Assembly: GCA_016508695.1 (NCBI GenBank)
Contig: VNKQ01000004.1
Span: 620,001 to 684,000 of the forward strand
Origin: Hyphodiscus hymeniophilus
Lineage: Eukaryota; Ascomycota; Leotiomycetes; Helotiales; Hyphodiscaceae
Reading direction: 5' to 3'
Length of the DNA: 64,000 bases
The notes under the pieces: generated by a model
What the model was told of the DNA's origin: nothing
What the model saw: the letters and a program-made list of their open reading frames with translations, nothing else
Database searches by the model: none
Part shown: positions 11,802-22,311 of the stretch, one piece after another
How positions within the stretch are numbered: position 1 is the stretch's first letter
Layout: each line of letters begins with the position of its first letter
Position numbers and translations under genes: made by a program

Positions 11802-13202
11802 TCAAAGCAAGGCTGAACCACTCTCTAATAGAATAACAACGCCCACAATAAGGTAATAGGTTGAGTGATAGACAAAATGAGAAGCCGCGCTGGCTTGTAT
11901 TGGTGTAGGTAGCGAGGAATGGCTCGTGCTCTGTGATACATCCGAAGTTGCCGCCGCTGCCGCCTTGAGAGGTACAACAGTAGCAATGATTGTTTGTATC
12001 ACTGGCGCAGATGATTCGGTGGTCTTCGGTGCTGACGAGGTTGTCAATGGTTTGGGAGAGTTTAATGTGCCTTCCTCGCTCTGTCCAGAAAATTCTGGCA
12101 AGGGTGAAGACGAACCCTTGATGGAAAAATCGGAAGACTGTGCTGGAGGAGACGACTGTGAAGGTGGGACCTCTATTTGAGAAGAGGAAAGAGTCTGCGC
12201 TGATGGCAAGTCTTGTAGTGAGGATGCTGAGGGTGTAAGGGTCTCCGGTAGCAGAGTTGTGGTTTCTGGAGTATATGAAGTGAGGGTCTCTGTTGTAATG
12301 TAATTGGTACAAGGATGCTTTGGTGGGCAGGAAGTGACAGTATAGGCTGTGGTGATTCTCAAAGTCGACGTTAGAGTAATGCTAACAGAATGATACGGCT
12401 CGGTCGTGAAAGACGGTGATGAAATAGGAGAACTGGGCAGCGGCATGGTGTTTGCGCCAGAAATGGAGGTTTTTGTATTCGGGTAAGATTGCTTCTCCGA
12501 GGAAGATGTGACCGGTGTTGAGAGCAGCTGTAGCGAACGCGTAGGAGACGCACGAGAGTTGCCCGTCGAAGAGTTTGTAAACAGGTAAGGATAGCTGCTC
12601 GAGGAGAATGGCGAGCTTGTAGGCTCCAAGCTTGAAGTCGAACTTGTCAAAGTGACCCGGCTCGTTATTGTCACAGTTAAGGTAGGACTGGCGCGAGGCA
12701 CCGAATTTGTTGGAAGCACGGCCGAGGTTGAACCTGAGGGAGGTACGATGGCTGATCCGCTGGAAGTCGTTGATACTGCCGAACTCGAAATTGCACTTGA
12801 GCAAATATCCTCATACATGCTGACAGCATGAAGTCCACCACAAGTTTCTGTGAAGCTCCCAAAGCAAGGTTGGTTGCAAGAGAATGAATCCTCGGGCGTA
12901 GCATCATTCTGTATCGACTTGTCACAAAAGCATTCGTATCCAAACTCGGCGCCAGAATAGATATACCCAAGAGCGAAACACGCTGCTTGGCAGTTTTCGA
13001 TTGTGGTCATTCCCATGTCGGAGGCTACCACCGGAAATCGCAGTGTAGGACTGGTCGTCGAGGCATCGTTATAACATCCAATATGTGTCCATCCAGAGCA
13101 TGTCTCGCCGCTGGTCTGCGAAGCTGGGAGGGCGGAGATCACTGAAGGTAGAACACCGAGGCCAGCGATAAGAACTTCTTTCCACATATTTAAAGAAGAC
13201 AT
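11802..13202 (-). CDS. Secreted WSC-domain protein, Ser/Thr-rich, probably GPI-anchored
   Basis: Predicted 466-residue cell-surface protein. Seen: an N-terminal signal peptide (hydrophobic VLIAGLGVLPSVISA), then one WSC domain at about residues 35-130 with the expected cysteines (GWTHIGCYND, CQAACFALGY, YECFCDK, CNQPCFG, ETCGG). A Ser/Thr/Pro-rich, probably O-mannosylated stalk of about 300 residues follows. The last about 25 residues are hydrophobic with no cytoplasmic tail, which suggests a GPI anchor rather than a Wsc1-type signalling sensor. WSC domains are thought to bind carbohydrate; a wall-associated role is inferred. Single exon. ATG at 13202 starts the frame, and a second ATG five codons on (13187) would also give a signal peptide. 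The transposon lies about 390 bp upstream of its start. Confidence 0.85.
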   Translation of the reverse strand: MSSLNMWKEVLIAGLGVLPSVISALPASQTSGETCSGWTHIGCYNDASTTSPTLRFPVVASDMGMTTIENCQAACFALGYIYSGAEFGYECFCDKSIQNDATPEDSFSCNQPCFGSFTETCGGLHAVSMYEDICSSAISSSAVSTTSSGSAIVPPSGSTSAVLPTNSVPRASPTLTVTITSRVTLTSSTSSLEPTSSPFSSSSYPYLFTNSSTGNSRASPTRSLQLLSTPVTSSSEKQSYPNTKTSISGANTMPLPSSPISSPSFTTEPYHSVSITLTSTLRITTAYTVTSCPPKHPCTNYITTETLTSYTPETTTLLPETLTPSASSLQDLPSAQTLSSSQIEVPPSQSSPPAQSSDFSIKGSSSPLPEFSGQSEEGTLNSPKPLTTSSAPKTTESSAPVIQTIIATVVPLKAAAAATSDVSQSTSHSSLPTPIQASAASHFVYHSTYYLIVGVVILLESGSALL

Positions 13203-13590
13203 GACGACAAAGAAAGAATGAATCGAATGAAAGTATAGGAACGAACGGCGAATCCATCAACAACCACAAAAAGACGGATGGAGAAGGCTCTCCTCCTATA
13301 TGGCATTCGATTACCACACGGAGACTCAAAGTCAGACCAAGCAGGAACCAGTACAAGCCAAAACAGCCCAAAGCACGAAGTTGCGGCATCTTGACAGGTG
13401 CTAACTGGGCTCTCCTGTGGCCCATCTCGTGTGATAGGACAAGCGAAAATATTGAAAGATGCCATGCCGCTGTATTGTGCAAGCCTCAAGAGGCTGTTTC
13501 TGCAGCTCGGGCCTAGAAGGAGCTGAAGGCAGACTGATAGTGCTCTCTATGCCATATCCGGTCACTCGGTGCCAGTCGGTGGCCATACCG
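13203..13590. other. Spacer between WSC gene start and transposon target site
   Basis: Normal base composition, no recognisable gene. It is the remaining proximal promoter of the minus-strand WSC gene; its right edge is the transposon target duplication. Confidence 0.5.
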
Positions 13591-13598
13591 TATATAAA
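13591..13598. repeat. Left target-site duplication TATATAAA
   Basis: The eight bases TATATAAA immediately precede the left TIR and recur exactly after the right TIR at 16977-16984. Confidence 0.9.
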
Positions 13599-13639
13599 GG
13601 GACGGGCTATAACAACTTGCCTCCCGGCTAAAACAACTT
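13599..13639 (+). repeat. Left terminal inverted repeat (41 nt)
   Basis: Begins GGGACGGGCTATAACAACTT and matches the reverse complement of 16936-16976 at 40 of 41 positions. Confidence 0.92.
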
Positions 13640-15458
13640 AATTAACCCTACCTATAGGTATATATCTAGGAAGCTTCCCTTACTATATTAATTTGTATAT
13701 GTGCAAGAGCATATAATATATATTATTATACTAACTTATTATAATCCGGATTTAACTTATACTCCTTATCTTATATATAACCCTTAAAAGGTTTTATTAT
13801 TATAACTTTAACTTCTTATACTATTATAACTTTAACTTTTTATATTACTTGCCTTTATAATATATCTCTTATAATTATCGCTATATTTTTAAGGCAATTG
13901 TCTTTATAAATAAAAGAAATCCCCCTTATATACCCCCTTTCCTTTAATATACTAGCCTTATATTAATTAATATATCCCTTTACTATTTACGTTATTATTA
14001 GAGTAATAAAAGTCAATTGATTTAGGCCTAAATAAATAATAAATACTTATTTAATTAGTAATTTAAGTTACTTAAAGATTATAAGGACAAAAGAGGGAAG
14101 TAATTCGAAGGCTAAGGAATGCCTTTAAGTACTTGATTTAGTAATATATAATACTTTTCCTAATATATTATAAGGTTTATCTTTTCCCTTAATTTATATA
14201 AGGTTAAGAATAAGTCTTAAAACTTCGGGTATAAGGAAAGGATTAAGAGTATTAGTTATAAGCCTATTATAATACTAGTAATAATATATATTAGTTAATA
14301 AAATTACTCCCTTATTAAACTTATACTTTTAAATTATATAATAATAAAGTAGGCTAAGTAACTATTAAATTATATACTAATAGCTAAGGAAAAGGGGATT
14401 ACTTATAAGTAACTTAAAGTACTCTAATAGAATCTTCTCTAATATAAAGCTATATACGTCTTAAAGAATTATAACGAAAAGAAGTATATTAACCCGTGTT
14501 TTAGGCTATAGTTTCTATTAAGCTAGAGTTATTATTATACCTTAATATTACGAGTCCTAGAAGTATTATAAGTATATAAAGACACTTTTCAAGTCTTTAT
14601 TCCCTCGTTATAAGTATAACTTAAGTATAGTATAATAGCCTTTAATAAGAGAAGAAATAGTAACTCTAAAGTAATAATATTAATTAACCTAATATATAAT
14701 AATCTTTTCCTTTTATAAGTATAACTAGGTCCCTTTATAATAACTTATAGCTTAATAAGAGAAAGTAACTCTTATTTCTTTTAGCTTATTATTATATGCC
14801 TCTAAATTTATATTAAAAAGTAATATATTTTAAGCCCTAAGAAATAACTAAAATAAAGAGTACTTCTTTACTTTATTATTCTCGTCTCTTATTAGACCTA
14901 GAAAAAATCTCTTAATTTTAGCTAATATATTTATATTTACGTACTATTAATAAAGGATATAAGTTAATCGTAAGAATTATATATTAATATACTCTATTAA
15001 AGCTAGTTTTTTATTAATTATTATAGAAACTAACTTTTTAATTATATCTTAAGTTATAACGTTATAGAGTTATTATAATACTTACTTATAATTAACCTTT
15101 TTTTCTACTAAGAGAAAAACAACCCCTACTTAGATTACTTTATTATTTCTCGTTATTATATATATATTTAGTAATAATATATTAAATTAGTTTGTTTTAT
15201 ACGTATAATTAAGTAAAAGAATATTAGAATACTACTTTTATAAGGCGAGAGAAAAGGGATAAAAGAAGAAGAGTCGGGTTAGCGCGTTTATCGAAAGGTA
15301 TAAGTCGAATATAAGGTTAAAGCCGCTATCTCGAAGTTCTTAGTAAATCGTTAGTATTATATATAAAAGGACTTTTATATATATACTTTAAGTAGCTATT
15401 TTATTAGAATAAGCTTATTAAGCTAATAAAGACATATTACTTATACGAGGTTTAAGTA

Positions 15459-15898
15459 GGCTGGCCGACAGTCCGGTCCGGTCTAGACCGTAGGGTTTTT
15501 TGGGGACTATAGAACGGTCCGGTCTCAAAATTTAAGGTTTTAGGGACTATATTTAGACCGCGGTCTTACGGTCCGGTCTATAAACGGTTCGGTTCGGTCT
15601 AGACCGTTATAAATAATTAGACTATCTTTATTAGTATATAAAATTAAAAAAGTTTTTATATAAAAGTTATAGAGTAATACTTAAGAGTAATAATATAATA
15701 TTTAAAATTAAAAAATAATTAATATTTAATTAATCAAATTATAAACGGTCTCTTTAAATTTTTTTAAGACCGTTACGGTCCGGTCTTAAATAAATTTAGG
15801 GACCGTTATATAAACGGTTCGGTCCCAAATAATTTTTGTAGACTATTAGATAGTTTGGTCCGGTCCGGTCTAAAGACCGCGGTCCGGTCCGGCCAGCC
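15459..15898. mobile_element. Nested MITE-like inverted-repeat element, about 440 bp
   Basis: Starts GGCTGGCCGACAGTCCGG and ends with the inverted partner CCGGCCAGCC, each bordered by TA, as expected for a TA target duplication of Tc1/mariner type. The inside is built from many copies of CGGTC/CCGGTC and their complements, so the whole element can fold on itself. It is far more GC-rich at its ends than the transposon around it and has no coding capacity. Assignment to Tc1/mariner rests only on the TA borders. Confidence 0.75.
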
Positions 15899-16147
15899 TA
15901 GTACCGTTTAAGATATTCTTTTAAGAGAGTATAACTATAAGTTTATCTTATTAAATAACTATTAAGATTTGCGCGTTATTAAGACCTATACTAGCGAGTT
16001 TCTTAACCTAAGTAATAGTCTTTAGGTCTAAAGTAGCGATTTAGTAAGTAAAATAAGTAGTAAGTATTATAAAGGGCTTATAGTTATATATCCCTTTAAT
16101 AACAACTAGTTCCTATTATTTTATTAATACGTTTTTCTTTAGTATAA

Positions 16148-16560
16148 CCTTTATTTTATAATTATACTTTTTACTTCGACTTATATACTTTTTTAACTTA
16201 TAAACCTTTACGTATTATAAGACTATAGTCTTATTATATTAATTATAAGTAAATATAATTTGAGTCTTAATAATATTACGTTTAAATAATACGTAACTAT
16301 TATTTTTAATATATATATAAATTAAAGTAATTATAATAAGTAAGTTAGTATATATAATTAAAGGGAGGGGAAGACTATAAGTATTTAGTAATTCTATTTT
16401 AAAGGCTAAGGCAAAGTTAAGAATAATAAAGATATATTAATATTTAGTAAAGTATATAGTTTAGCCTTACTTACGTATATAAATTACTATAATTAAGCGA
16501 GAATATTAAGTATACTCCCAAAAAGTTATTTTAGCTAAGAGATAAGTTATTATAGCCCGT
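16148..16560. repeat. Tandem duplication, inner copy (413 bp), heavily mutated
   Basis: This aligns without net length change to 16561-16973. The differences are mainly C/T or G/A transitions, and this inner copy is the more mutated. It includes a degraded copy of the right TIR at its end (compare AAGTTATTTTAGCTAAGAGA with the intact TIR). Confidence 0.85.
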
Positions 16561-16973
16561 CCTTTATTTTATAGTTATACTTCTTACTTTAACTTATATA
16601 CTTCTTTAACTTATAAACCTTTATATATTATAAGACTATAGTCTTATTATACTAGTTATAAGTAAATATAATTTAAGTCTTAATAATATTATATTTAAAT
16701 AATACGTAACTATTATCTTTAGTATATATATAAATTAAAGTAATTATAGTAAGTAAGTCGGCGTATATAATTAAAAAGAGAAGAGAACTATAAGTATTTA
16801 ATAATTCTATTTTAAAGGCTAAAGTAAAGTTAAGAATAATAAGGATATATTAATATTTAGTAAAGTATATAGTTTAGCCTTACTTGCGCATATAAATTAC
16901 TATAGTTAAGCGAGGGTATTAAGTATACCCCCGAAAAGTTGTTTTAGCCGGGAGGCAAGTTATTATAGCCCGT
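16561..16973. repeat. Tandem duplication, outer copy (413 bp)
   Basis: Second copy of the 413-bp unit, keeping the functional-looking right TIR, with more G and C retained than the inner copy, for example AAGTTGTTTTAGCCGGGAGG at the TIR. Confidence 0.85.
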
Positions 16974-16976
16974 CCC
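16936..16976 (-). repeat. Right terminal inverted repeat (41 nt)
   Basis: Reverse complement begins GGGACGGGCTATAATAACTT, matching the left TIR but for one transition. Confidence 0.92.
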
Positions 16977-16984
16977 TATATAAA
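16977..16984. repeat. Right target-site duplication TATATAAA
   Basis: Exact repeat of 13591-13598. The next bases, AGGG, show that the original target read TATATAAAAGGG, which resembles a TATA box. Confidence 0.9.
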
Positions 16985-17637
16985 AGGGTGCGGATCTCTT
17001 CAAGAATTAATTTGACTTGATGTTTTTGGAAGTTCACGGAGAGTGAAGGGGAAATTGATACAGGTCAGGGGTAGGACCTCGGCGAGGGCGTGCCTCTTCT
17101 GATCTCTGATTGGACGGTCTCGCCACTCAATACTTCGTACACAGGTATCTTGCCTCGCAAAGAAAGAGCAATGGTCGAAGCCAGTACGGCAAGAAGCAGA
17201 CAAATTGACACCATATCTCCAGACCCTGCTGCACAATCTGAAAAAAGGGCGCAAGACGGAAAACAGTGCGAATAATATACGAAAAGACTCTGGTCATCAG
17301 GCCATGACTCCTGTACAGGTGTTCGAGCTGAGTATTCACCATTGCTACGGGAGGATGTGATATGGATGTGGAGACTCGTAGCGAGCCTTTTGATCGTGTT
17401 GGATGGTCAATATTGGAAGAGTTATTGATGTGGAGATTAAGGAGATGGCTAGGACGGGCGAGACTTCCTCATCGAGAGCTATTGAGAGTATCCTTGGCGC
17501 TTAGTCACTTGAGCCTATTTGCACGTGACAATCGCGATGTCCTCTCCACATTCTTCTCTCTCCACAAGGTTGAATTCTTTACAGTACAGAACAAGATATC
17601 TATCCAACAAAAGCAGACAGGACTATCTTGCTCAAGG
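16985..17637. other. Spacer between transposon and acetyltransferase gene
   Basis: Normal composition. It is the upstream region of the acetyltransferase gene. An in-frame ATG at 17362 would add 92 residues, but these show no domain and the family motif begins just after 17638. Confidence 0.45.
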
Positions 17638-18207
17638 ATGGAGCAGAGCATCAGGGTTCGAAGAGCAACAGCCAACGATGCGCTCTGGATGGGTGATCTA
17701 TGCTCTCAAGTCCAGCAAAAATTAACAGAATCTGGAAGTCTTCAAGAAATTGGGCCGATTATCCTACCCATAGTTGAGCTCTCGGTCAAGAGCGGCTTTG
17801 TTTATCTTCTAGAGAATAACGGAGTGCGGACCGGAAGTGTTTTTGTCGAACCGCTTGATGGGGTCTACCCAAATACAAAGGCATTCCAACACCTCAGCTG
17901 GGAACTGGACTGCCTACCAAGACCGTTATGGTTCCTACAGACTCTGATGATAGAACCAAAGGCCCAAGGGAAGGGTCTTGGGTTGGAGTTCTTGTGTGGC
18001 GTCAGGAGCTTAATGCTAGAACAAGGCGGGACCATTGTCCTTGATTGTTGGGCCGGTAATTCAAAACTGCACAAGTTCTACAAAAAGGCTGGATTCACAT
18101 ATCATGGAGACTTTCCAAAGGACGATTACGAGATATCTGTCTATTTTCGAACATTGGAAAGCCCCTCAAAAGCAACTATTTTGCCGCATGCCCTTATCCA
18201 GGGTTGA
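17638..18207 (+). CDS. GNAT-family N-acetyltransferase
   Basis: Predicted 189-residue acetyl-CoA-dependent acetyltransferase; the substrate is not recognisable. Seen: the GNAT N-terminal strand and helix IRVRRATANDALWMGDL, then the acetyl-CoA pyrophosphate loop KAQGKGLG inside LMIEPKAQGKGLGLEFLCGV (motif A). It ends with the typical LDCWAGNSKLHKFYKKAGF (motif B). Length and order match stand-alone GNAT enzymes. Single exon. The start at 17638 places the first beta strand at the N-terminus; an upstream in-frame ATG at 17362 exists but the added sequence is unlike the family. The gene sits about 660 bp downstream of the transposon and converges on nimA. Confidence 0.8.
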   Translation: MEQSIRVRRATANDALWMGDLCSQVQQKLTESGSLQEIGPIILPIVELSVKSGFVYLLENNGVRTGSVFVEPLDGVYPNTKAFQHLSWELDCLPRPLWFLQTLMIEPKAQGKGLGLEFLCGVRSLMLEQGGTIVLDCWAGNSKLHKFYKKAGFTYHGDFPKDDYEISVYFRTLESPSKATILPHALIQG

Positions 18208-19972
18208 AATAATGTCATATCGAACTTTCCATCTAGTTCTGTTTCGTGCCGAGTAAGCATTGCATATTTATTGTGCTGCATCACTTGTGTCATGATTGTA
18301 AGTGAAAACGCAAGTGATAATATCTATATTCAAATTAAGTCTCCTGTCACATTGACAATCGGTCTTTTCCTTGACTACCAAGCTACCTACCTGGAATCTT
18401 TTTGCCGGTTCTGCACCCCCTTCATTTGCGAGTATACCAAAATAACATGAAGCTCACAGCCACGTTCTTTTACTCCCTTCTAGTCGAGGTGAAGCGCCAA
18501 CGTCTCTGATTGATATTGATCAATTTTACAACAAGTGAGTTGCAGCCAACTCACTTTCATCGTATCTTGTCCTAAAAAACATGAACAAACACGAAAACCC
18601 CAAGTAAAGGTCAAATAGACACTCCGTCATTCTTTGAATGTGATCTCATCAAGACGATTCGCTCCATGGACCGGAGCAGCAAATGCTTCACCTGATAGGG
18701 CTGTCTGGGAACCACTGTTCCTTGTCCCACCGTTACCCTCACTCCAATTACTCTGCGATATCATGAGCCTCTGTCTTCTTCTCTGACTAGATTCTGTTCA
18801 CCACAAATTGAGCTCCATTGTACCTTTGCAGAGACCAGAGCCCTTCCTCTGCTACTTGGTAGTTAGCTCCCCTCCTTCTTCTGCCCCATACCGGGAAACC
18901 CTGACCTGACAACTACTACGACAGATCCAGCTCCGTTCTCCATTCTCTACCGAAAATCACAATCATAGCTCCTGTCGATTCCACTCAACAGGCGGTCATG
19001 ATACCGCGAATCAGAGCCACCATTAATCCCGGTAGGTTCAGCGTCATATTTGGATAGTATGTACTTACAATAGCTAGCTATCATCGGTCCCGCGACTCCC
19101 GAGTGCCGCCAATATCGATCTCGTTATGCATGTATTTAACGCCATTGACCGCTATCGAAGCTTCGCAGCCGCGTTCATCCGTTCGATGGGCAGAAATAAA
19201 CACTACAACAACTTCGAGTCGCTAGCCTCTACTTCGCCGTGGAGCTGCTTTGACAGTCTCGGTATATGCCTGCGGCCTTCGCAAAGATAAGATCCATGAG
19301 TATGACCACAACCCGGATTTATTTTTGGCTTTTTTTGAAATTCGCCCTGTCGACAGCAAGACAGTGTCGGTCGACACGAGGGCTCGGTCGACAGCGAAAT
19401 CATACCCGAAATTATCCTTTTACATAAAGTCGACACGACAGCTGAGTCGACATCGAGATTATGCCTTAATGGGTGACTCAACCTTCTCAATTTTGCAACT
19501 ATTCAACTCCTCAAATGTTATGGACGAGTACTTTCTGGAGCAAAACGCAGGATTGTATCCTGGATGATTTTCTTATCCAAACCTTGCTCCAAGGATTCAA
19601 GGACTCAAGGGCTCCAGCGGTTGAGGCTTTGAGCTTATATATGATCACCTGGCATAGGGATAATTGAATTAAGAATTGCTTTCTACTCATACGCAAGCTG
19701 TATAGCCTGGAACCTATCCAACTCCGGGTAAGGTACAGAGAGTACATGACCTAGATACCATAACGCCGTACTCTTCATCACCTCGAAGCATCATCGTGCT
19801 GCTTCATCCATTCGTTCATCCGCCATCCATGCTTGACAAAAGAAATTTGGTAAAATGCCGATTGGCGATTGTAGAACACCTCGTTCCATGCAATGCTTCC
19901 CCACCCTTGAATATATCCAGTTTTGCTATCTCATGCCACAAAAGATCCCCCTTGAATCCAACTCTGTATCAA
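18208..19972. other. Convergent intergenic region with a GTCGACA motif cluster
   Basis: The flanking genes point toward each other, so no promoter is expected here, yet the stretch is 1.77 kb long. No protein family is visible. A run of five GTCGACA heptamers lies at 19349-19452. A short open frame at 18447 starts MKLTATFFYSLL but ends within about 20 codons. Confidence 0.45.
19349..19452. repeat. Cluster of five GTCGACA heptamers
   Basis: GTCGACA begins at 19349, 19370, 19387, 19429 and 19446, all on the plus strand. The core GTCGAC is palindromic. Spacing is irregular (21, 17, 42, 17), so this is not a simple tandem repeat. Function unknown. Confidence 0.8.
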
Positions 19973-22311
19973 TCAGGCTCGTCGCAAAGGTGCGCGATTT
20001 CGAACCAAAAAAGGTGAAGGCATCTCATCCTTCTCAGGATCCCAGACTGGCGGCTCTCCCTTCTCAGCAGCTTTCTCAGCCATTCGAGCTGCGAAAGCTC
20101 GTCCTTTGGGTTCTGGGCTCTTGGTACCATCAGTTACCTCGACAGGTCTGCCACCGGCTCGTGCCTGCGCAAGCTCAACCAATGTGCGGCCACGGGGAGC
20201 CAAATTTGTCGGTCCTCCGCTATTGGCCTTTGCCATGTTATTTTTGACCGCCAGCTTGCTCAGGTCGTCGTTGGCTGACCCAGCTTTCTTCAGGCTGCTC
20301 TTTCGCGTTGGTGACAGTGGAGCATTCTCGTGGCTGATGAGATTTGTAGAAGACGGGATCTTCGAGAGCCTACGATTAGGAGAAGAGCTGCGCTCTTTGA
20401 AAGCACCATTACTGGCTTGTGGTCGCAACTCTGGTGCATTAGATAATGTTGGTAAAGATGGAGCAGTTATAGCCTTGCCCGCAGCGAATAGATTTGACTG
20501 GCTGCCCGCCCTTCCAAGAGGAGCTGTTCTCTGCGTGATTAGAGGTGGACGACCACCAGCTGATTTGAAAGGATTCTTCGATGATTTCTGTCGCGTGGGC
20601 GAGGGAACGGGGGGAAGATCGTCGTCCTCTTCTTCTTCCGAGTCAGAAGGAATGAGTGTTGGTTGCCATCGCGACTCAGCTCCTGCCGCGCCAGCAAATA
20701 TATTACGGCCTGCTGATGGTGCTTTGGTAGCGCCACTTCGTCTTGGTGACAGTGCAAGTGAGGCAATGGAGATAGGTGAAGGCTCGGACATATCAATATC
20801 CATTGGGGTTCCAGCATGCTGGCCCGCAAACATCGTCTGCGCTCTGCCAAACGGTGTGCGGGTGCTCTTTTTAAGAGCTTTGGCTGGTTCTGGAGATTCA
20901 ACTGATAGGTCCGTAAGGTCGGTGGACGATGGAAATTCATCGTCGCCACTGGTGCCGACTGATGAAAGCGGAATGTCGTTCGCATTAGATGAGTCAGAGA
21001 AGTTCTTCATAGATGCTGCACTCTGCGTACTGGTGCGTTGTGTGTTGTTGCTTTGTGTGCTGGATCGTTTCTGTAACTCGGCTTCGACCTTCTGCTTAAC
21101 TTCCTGATCGAATTTCTTTTGTAAACGTTCAATCTCAACTTGCACAAGACGATTGATTTCCAGCTGGGCCTTAACTTCCCACTCCCTTCGCAGTGAGTCT
21201 TCCAAATGTGCCTTTTCTGCTTCTAACCGCCGTGCTTTATCTTCCATTTCCCGTAGTCGTTGCGCAGCAATGTCTTCCTTTGTTTTGACTAATCGCCCAA
21301 GCTCGACGACTTCCTTCTCTTTCCTCATGAGCTTCACAACAGGTAAGTTGAGAAGAGTCACAGTATCCGGCCGTCGATCCGGGTTGACCTTTAGGCAATC
21401 GTTGATGACTGCATTAAGTTCTTTCGAATAGACAGTAGGCAGCGCCGAAATTTTTCCTTCCTTAATCTTCTGAACGAGCTGGAAGTGAGATTTGGCGTTG
21501 AATGGCGGCTCTCGTGCGCATAGTTCGTAAATGATGCAACCTAGGGACCAAATATCAGACTTGAGTGTGTACCGTTCTGCCGCGCAGATCTCTGGCGACA
21601 TGTAGAACGGTGTGCCGACGTAGGTGGATGCGAAGTCGTGCGATTGCATAATCTTGGAAAGTCCAAAATCTCCTAGTTTGACCGAGTTGTCTTCTCCCAA
21701 GAACACTATATGCAAGTCAGACAAAGATACTCGAAAAATACCAGAGAGACATACCATTTTCAGGCTTCAGGTCACGATGTAGAATCATAACACCACCAGC
21801 AGGTTGTTTTGGTTTCGCGGTGTTGCCCAACCCCATAACGTTGCTTCCCACCTCAGGAGGATCAACTCCATAGTGGCATCTATACAAGGCCGTAACCAGT
21901 TGGGAGAACATGCTCCAAACGAATCCCTCCTCAGCGTATTGATTCTTTGCTTGAAGGTCTTTGATGACGCGACCGAGGTCTCCGTTGCCACAGTATTCCA
22001 TATATAGATGTAGGTCTTGAGTTGACTTCAAGTGCTCTCGATGGTAGTATCCGACGATATTCGGGTGGCGGAGGGAGGACAGGATCGCGAACTCGGCGTG
22101 GAGCTGTTCCCTCTCTTTCTGCGACATGCGCACATAGTTGATCTCCTTGCGACACAAGACTTGCCCATCTTGCTTTCTGCGCACTTTCCTAATGATTCCG
22201 AAAGAACCATGGCCTTTGGTGAAGCATCAGTGTTTGTGATTTGCCTGAGCGCATGGGGTCGGGAAACTTACCAATTTTCTCCAGTACGTCGTACTTCTCT
22301 CCTTCAGACAT
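19973..22311 (-). CDS. nimA: NIMA-family G2/M serine/threonine protein kinase
   Basis: Predicted 743-residue mitotic kinase required for G2/M progression in Aspergillus (KIN3 in yeast); acts at nucleus and spindle pole body. Exons: 22311-22272, 22213-21755, 21705-19973; introns of 58 and 49 nt. Seen: N-terminus MSEGEKYDVLEKIGHGSFG with the glycine loop, HRDLKPEN near 160-166, DFG at 179-181, and activation segment STYVGTPFYMSPE. A fungal-type insert, rich in Gly, Pro and Lys, precedes HRDLKPEN. A coiled coil follows the kinase domain (about 300-395, Glu/Lys/Arg-rich), then a long disordered tail with many SP/TP sites, as in A. nidulans NIMA (699 residues). Divergent from TYW3 with a 443-bp shared upstream region. 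Confidence 0.93.

Larger units (their letters stand above)
13599..16976. mobile_element. Inactive TIR DNA transposon (about 3.4 kb), RIP-degraded, 8-bp target duplication
   Basis: The ends are 41-nt inverted repeats beginning GGGACGGGCTATAA; left 13599-13639 and right 16936-16976 differ at one position, a C/T transition. The flanks carry an exact 8-bp duplication. The interior is extremely AT-rich with TA excess and stops in all frames, so no transposase can be read; the pattern fits RIP. An 8-bp duplication is usual for hAT and P elements, but a 41-nt TIR is long for hAT, so I leave the superfamily open. The element contains a nested inverted-repeat element at 15459-15898 and a 413-bp tandem duplication at its right end. 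Confidence 0.9.

Noticed and set aside
13640..16935. AT-rich block as a mitochondrial DNA insertion
   Set aside because: Exact TIRs and an 8-bp target duplication, plus RIP-like transitions between its duplicated parts, show it is a transposon.
17362..17637. Upstream ATG extending the acetyltransferase by 92 residues
   Set aside because: The extra segment has no domain and the GNAT fold starts right after 17638.
18447..18510. Short open frame starting MKLTATFFYSLL, resembling a secreted peptide
   Set aside because: It ends after about 20 codons and no convincing splice continues it.
20106..21107. 333-codon plus-strand frame
   Set aside because: Lies antisense to the nimA kinase C-terminal tail; composition mirrors that gene.
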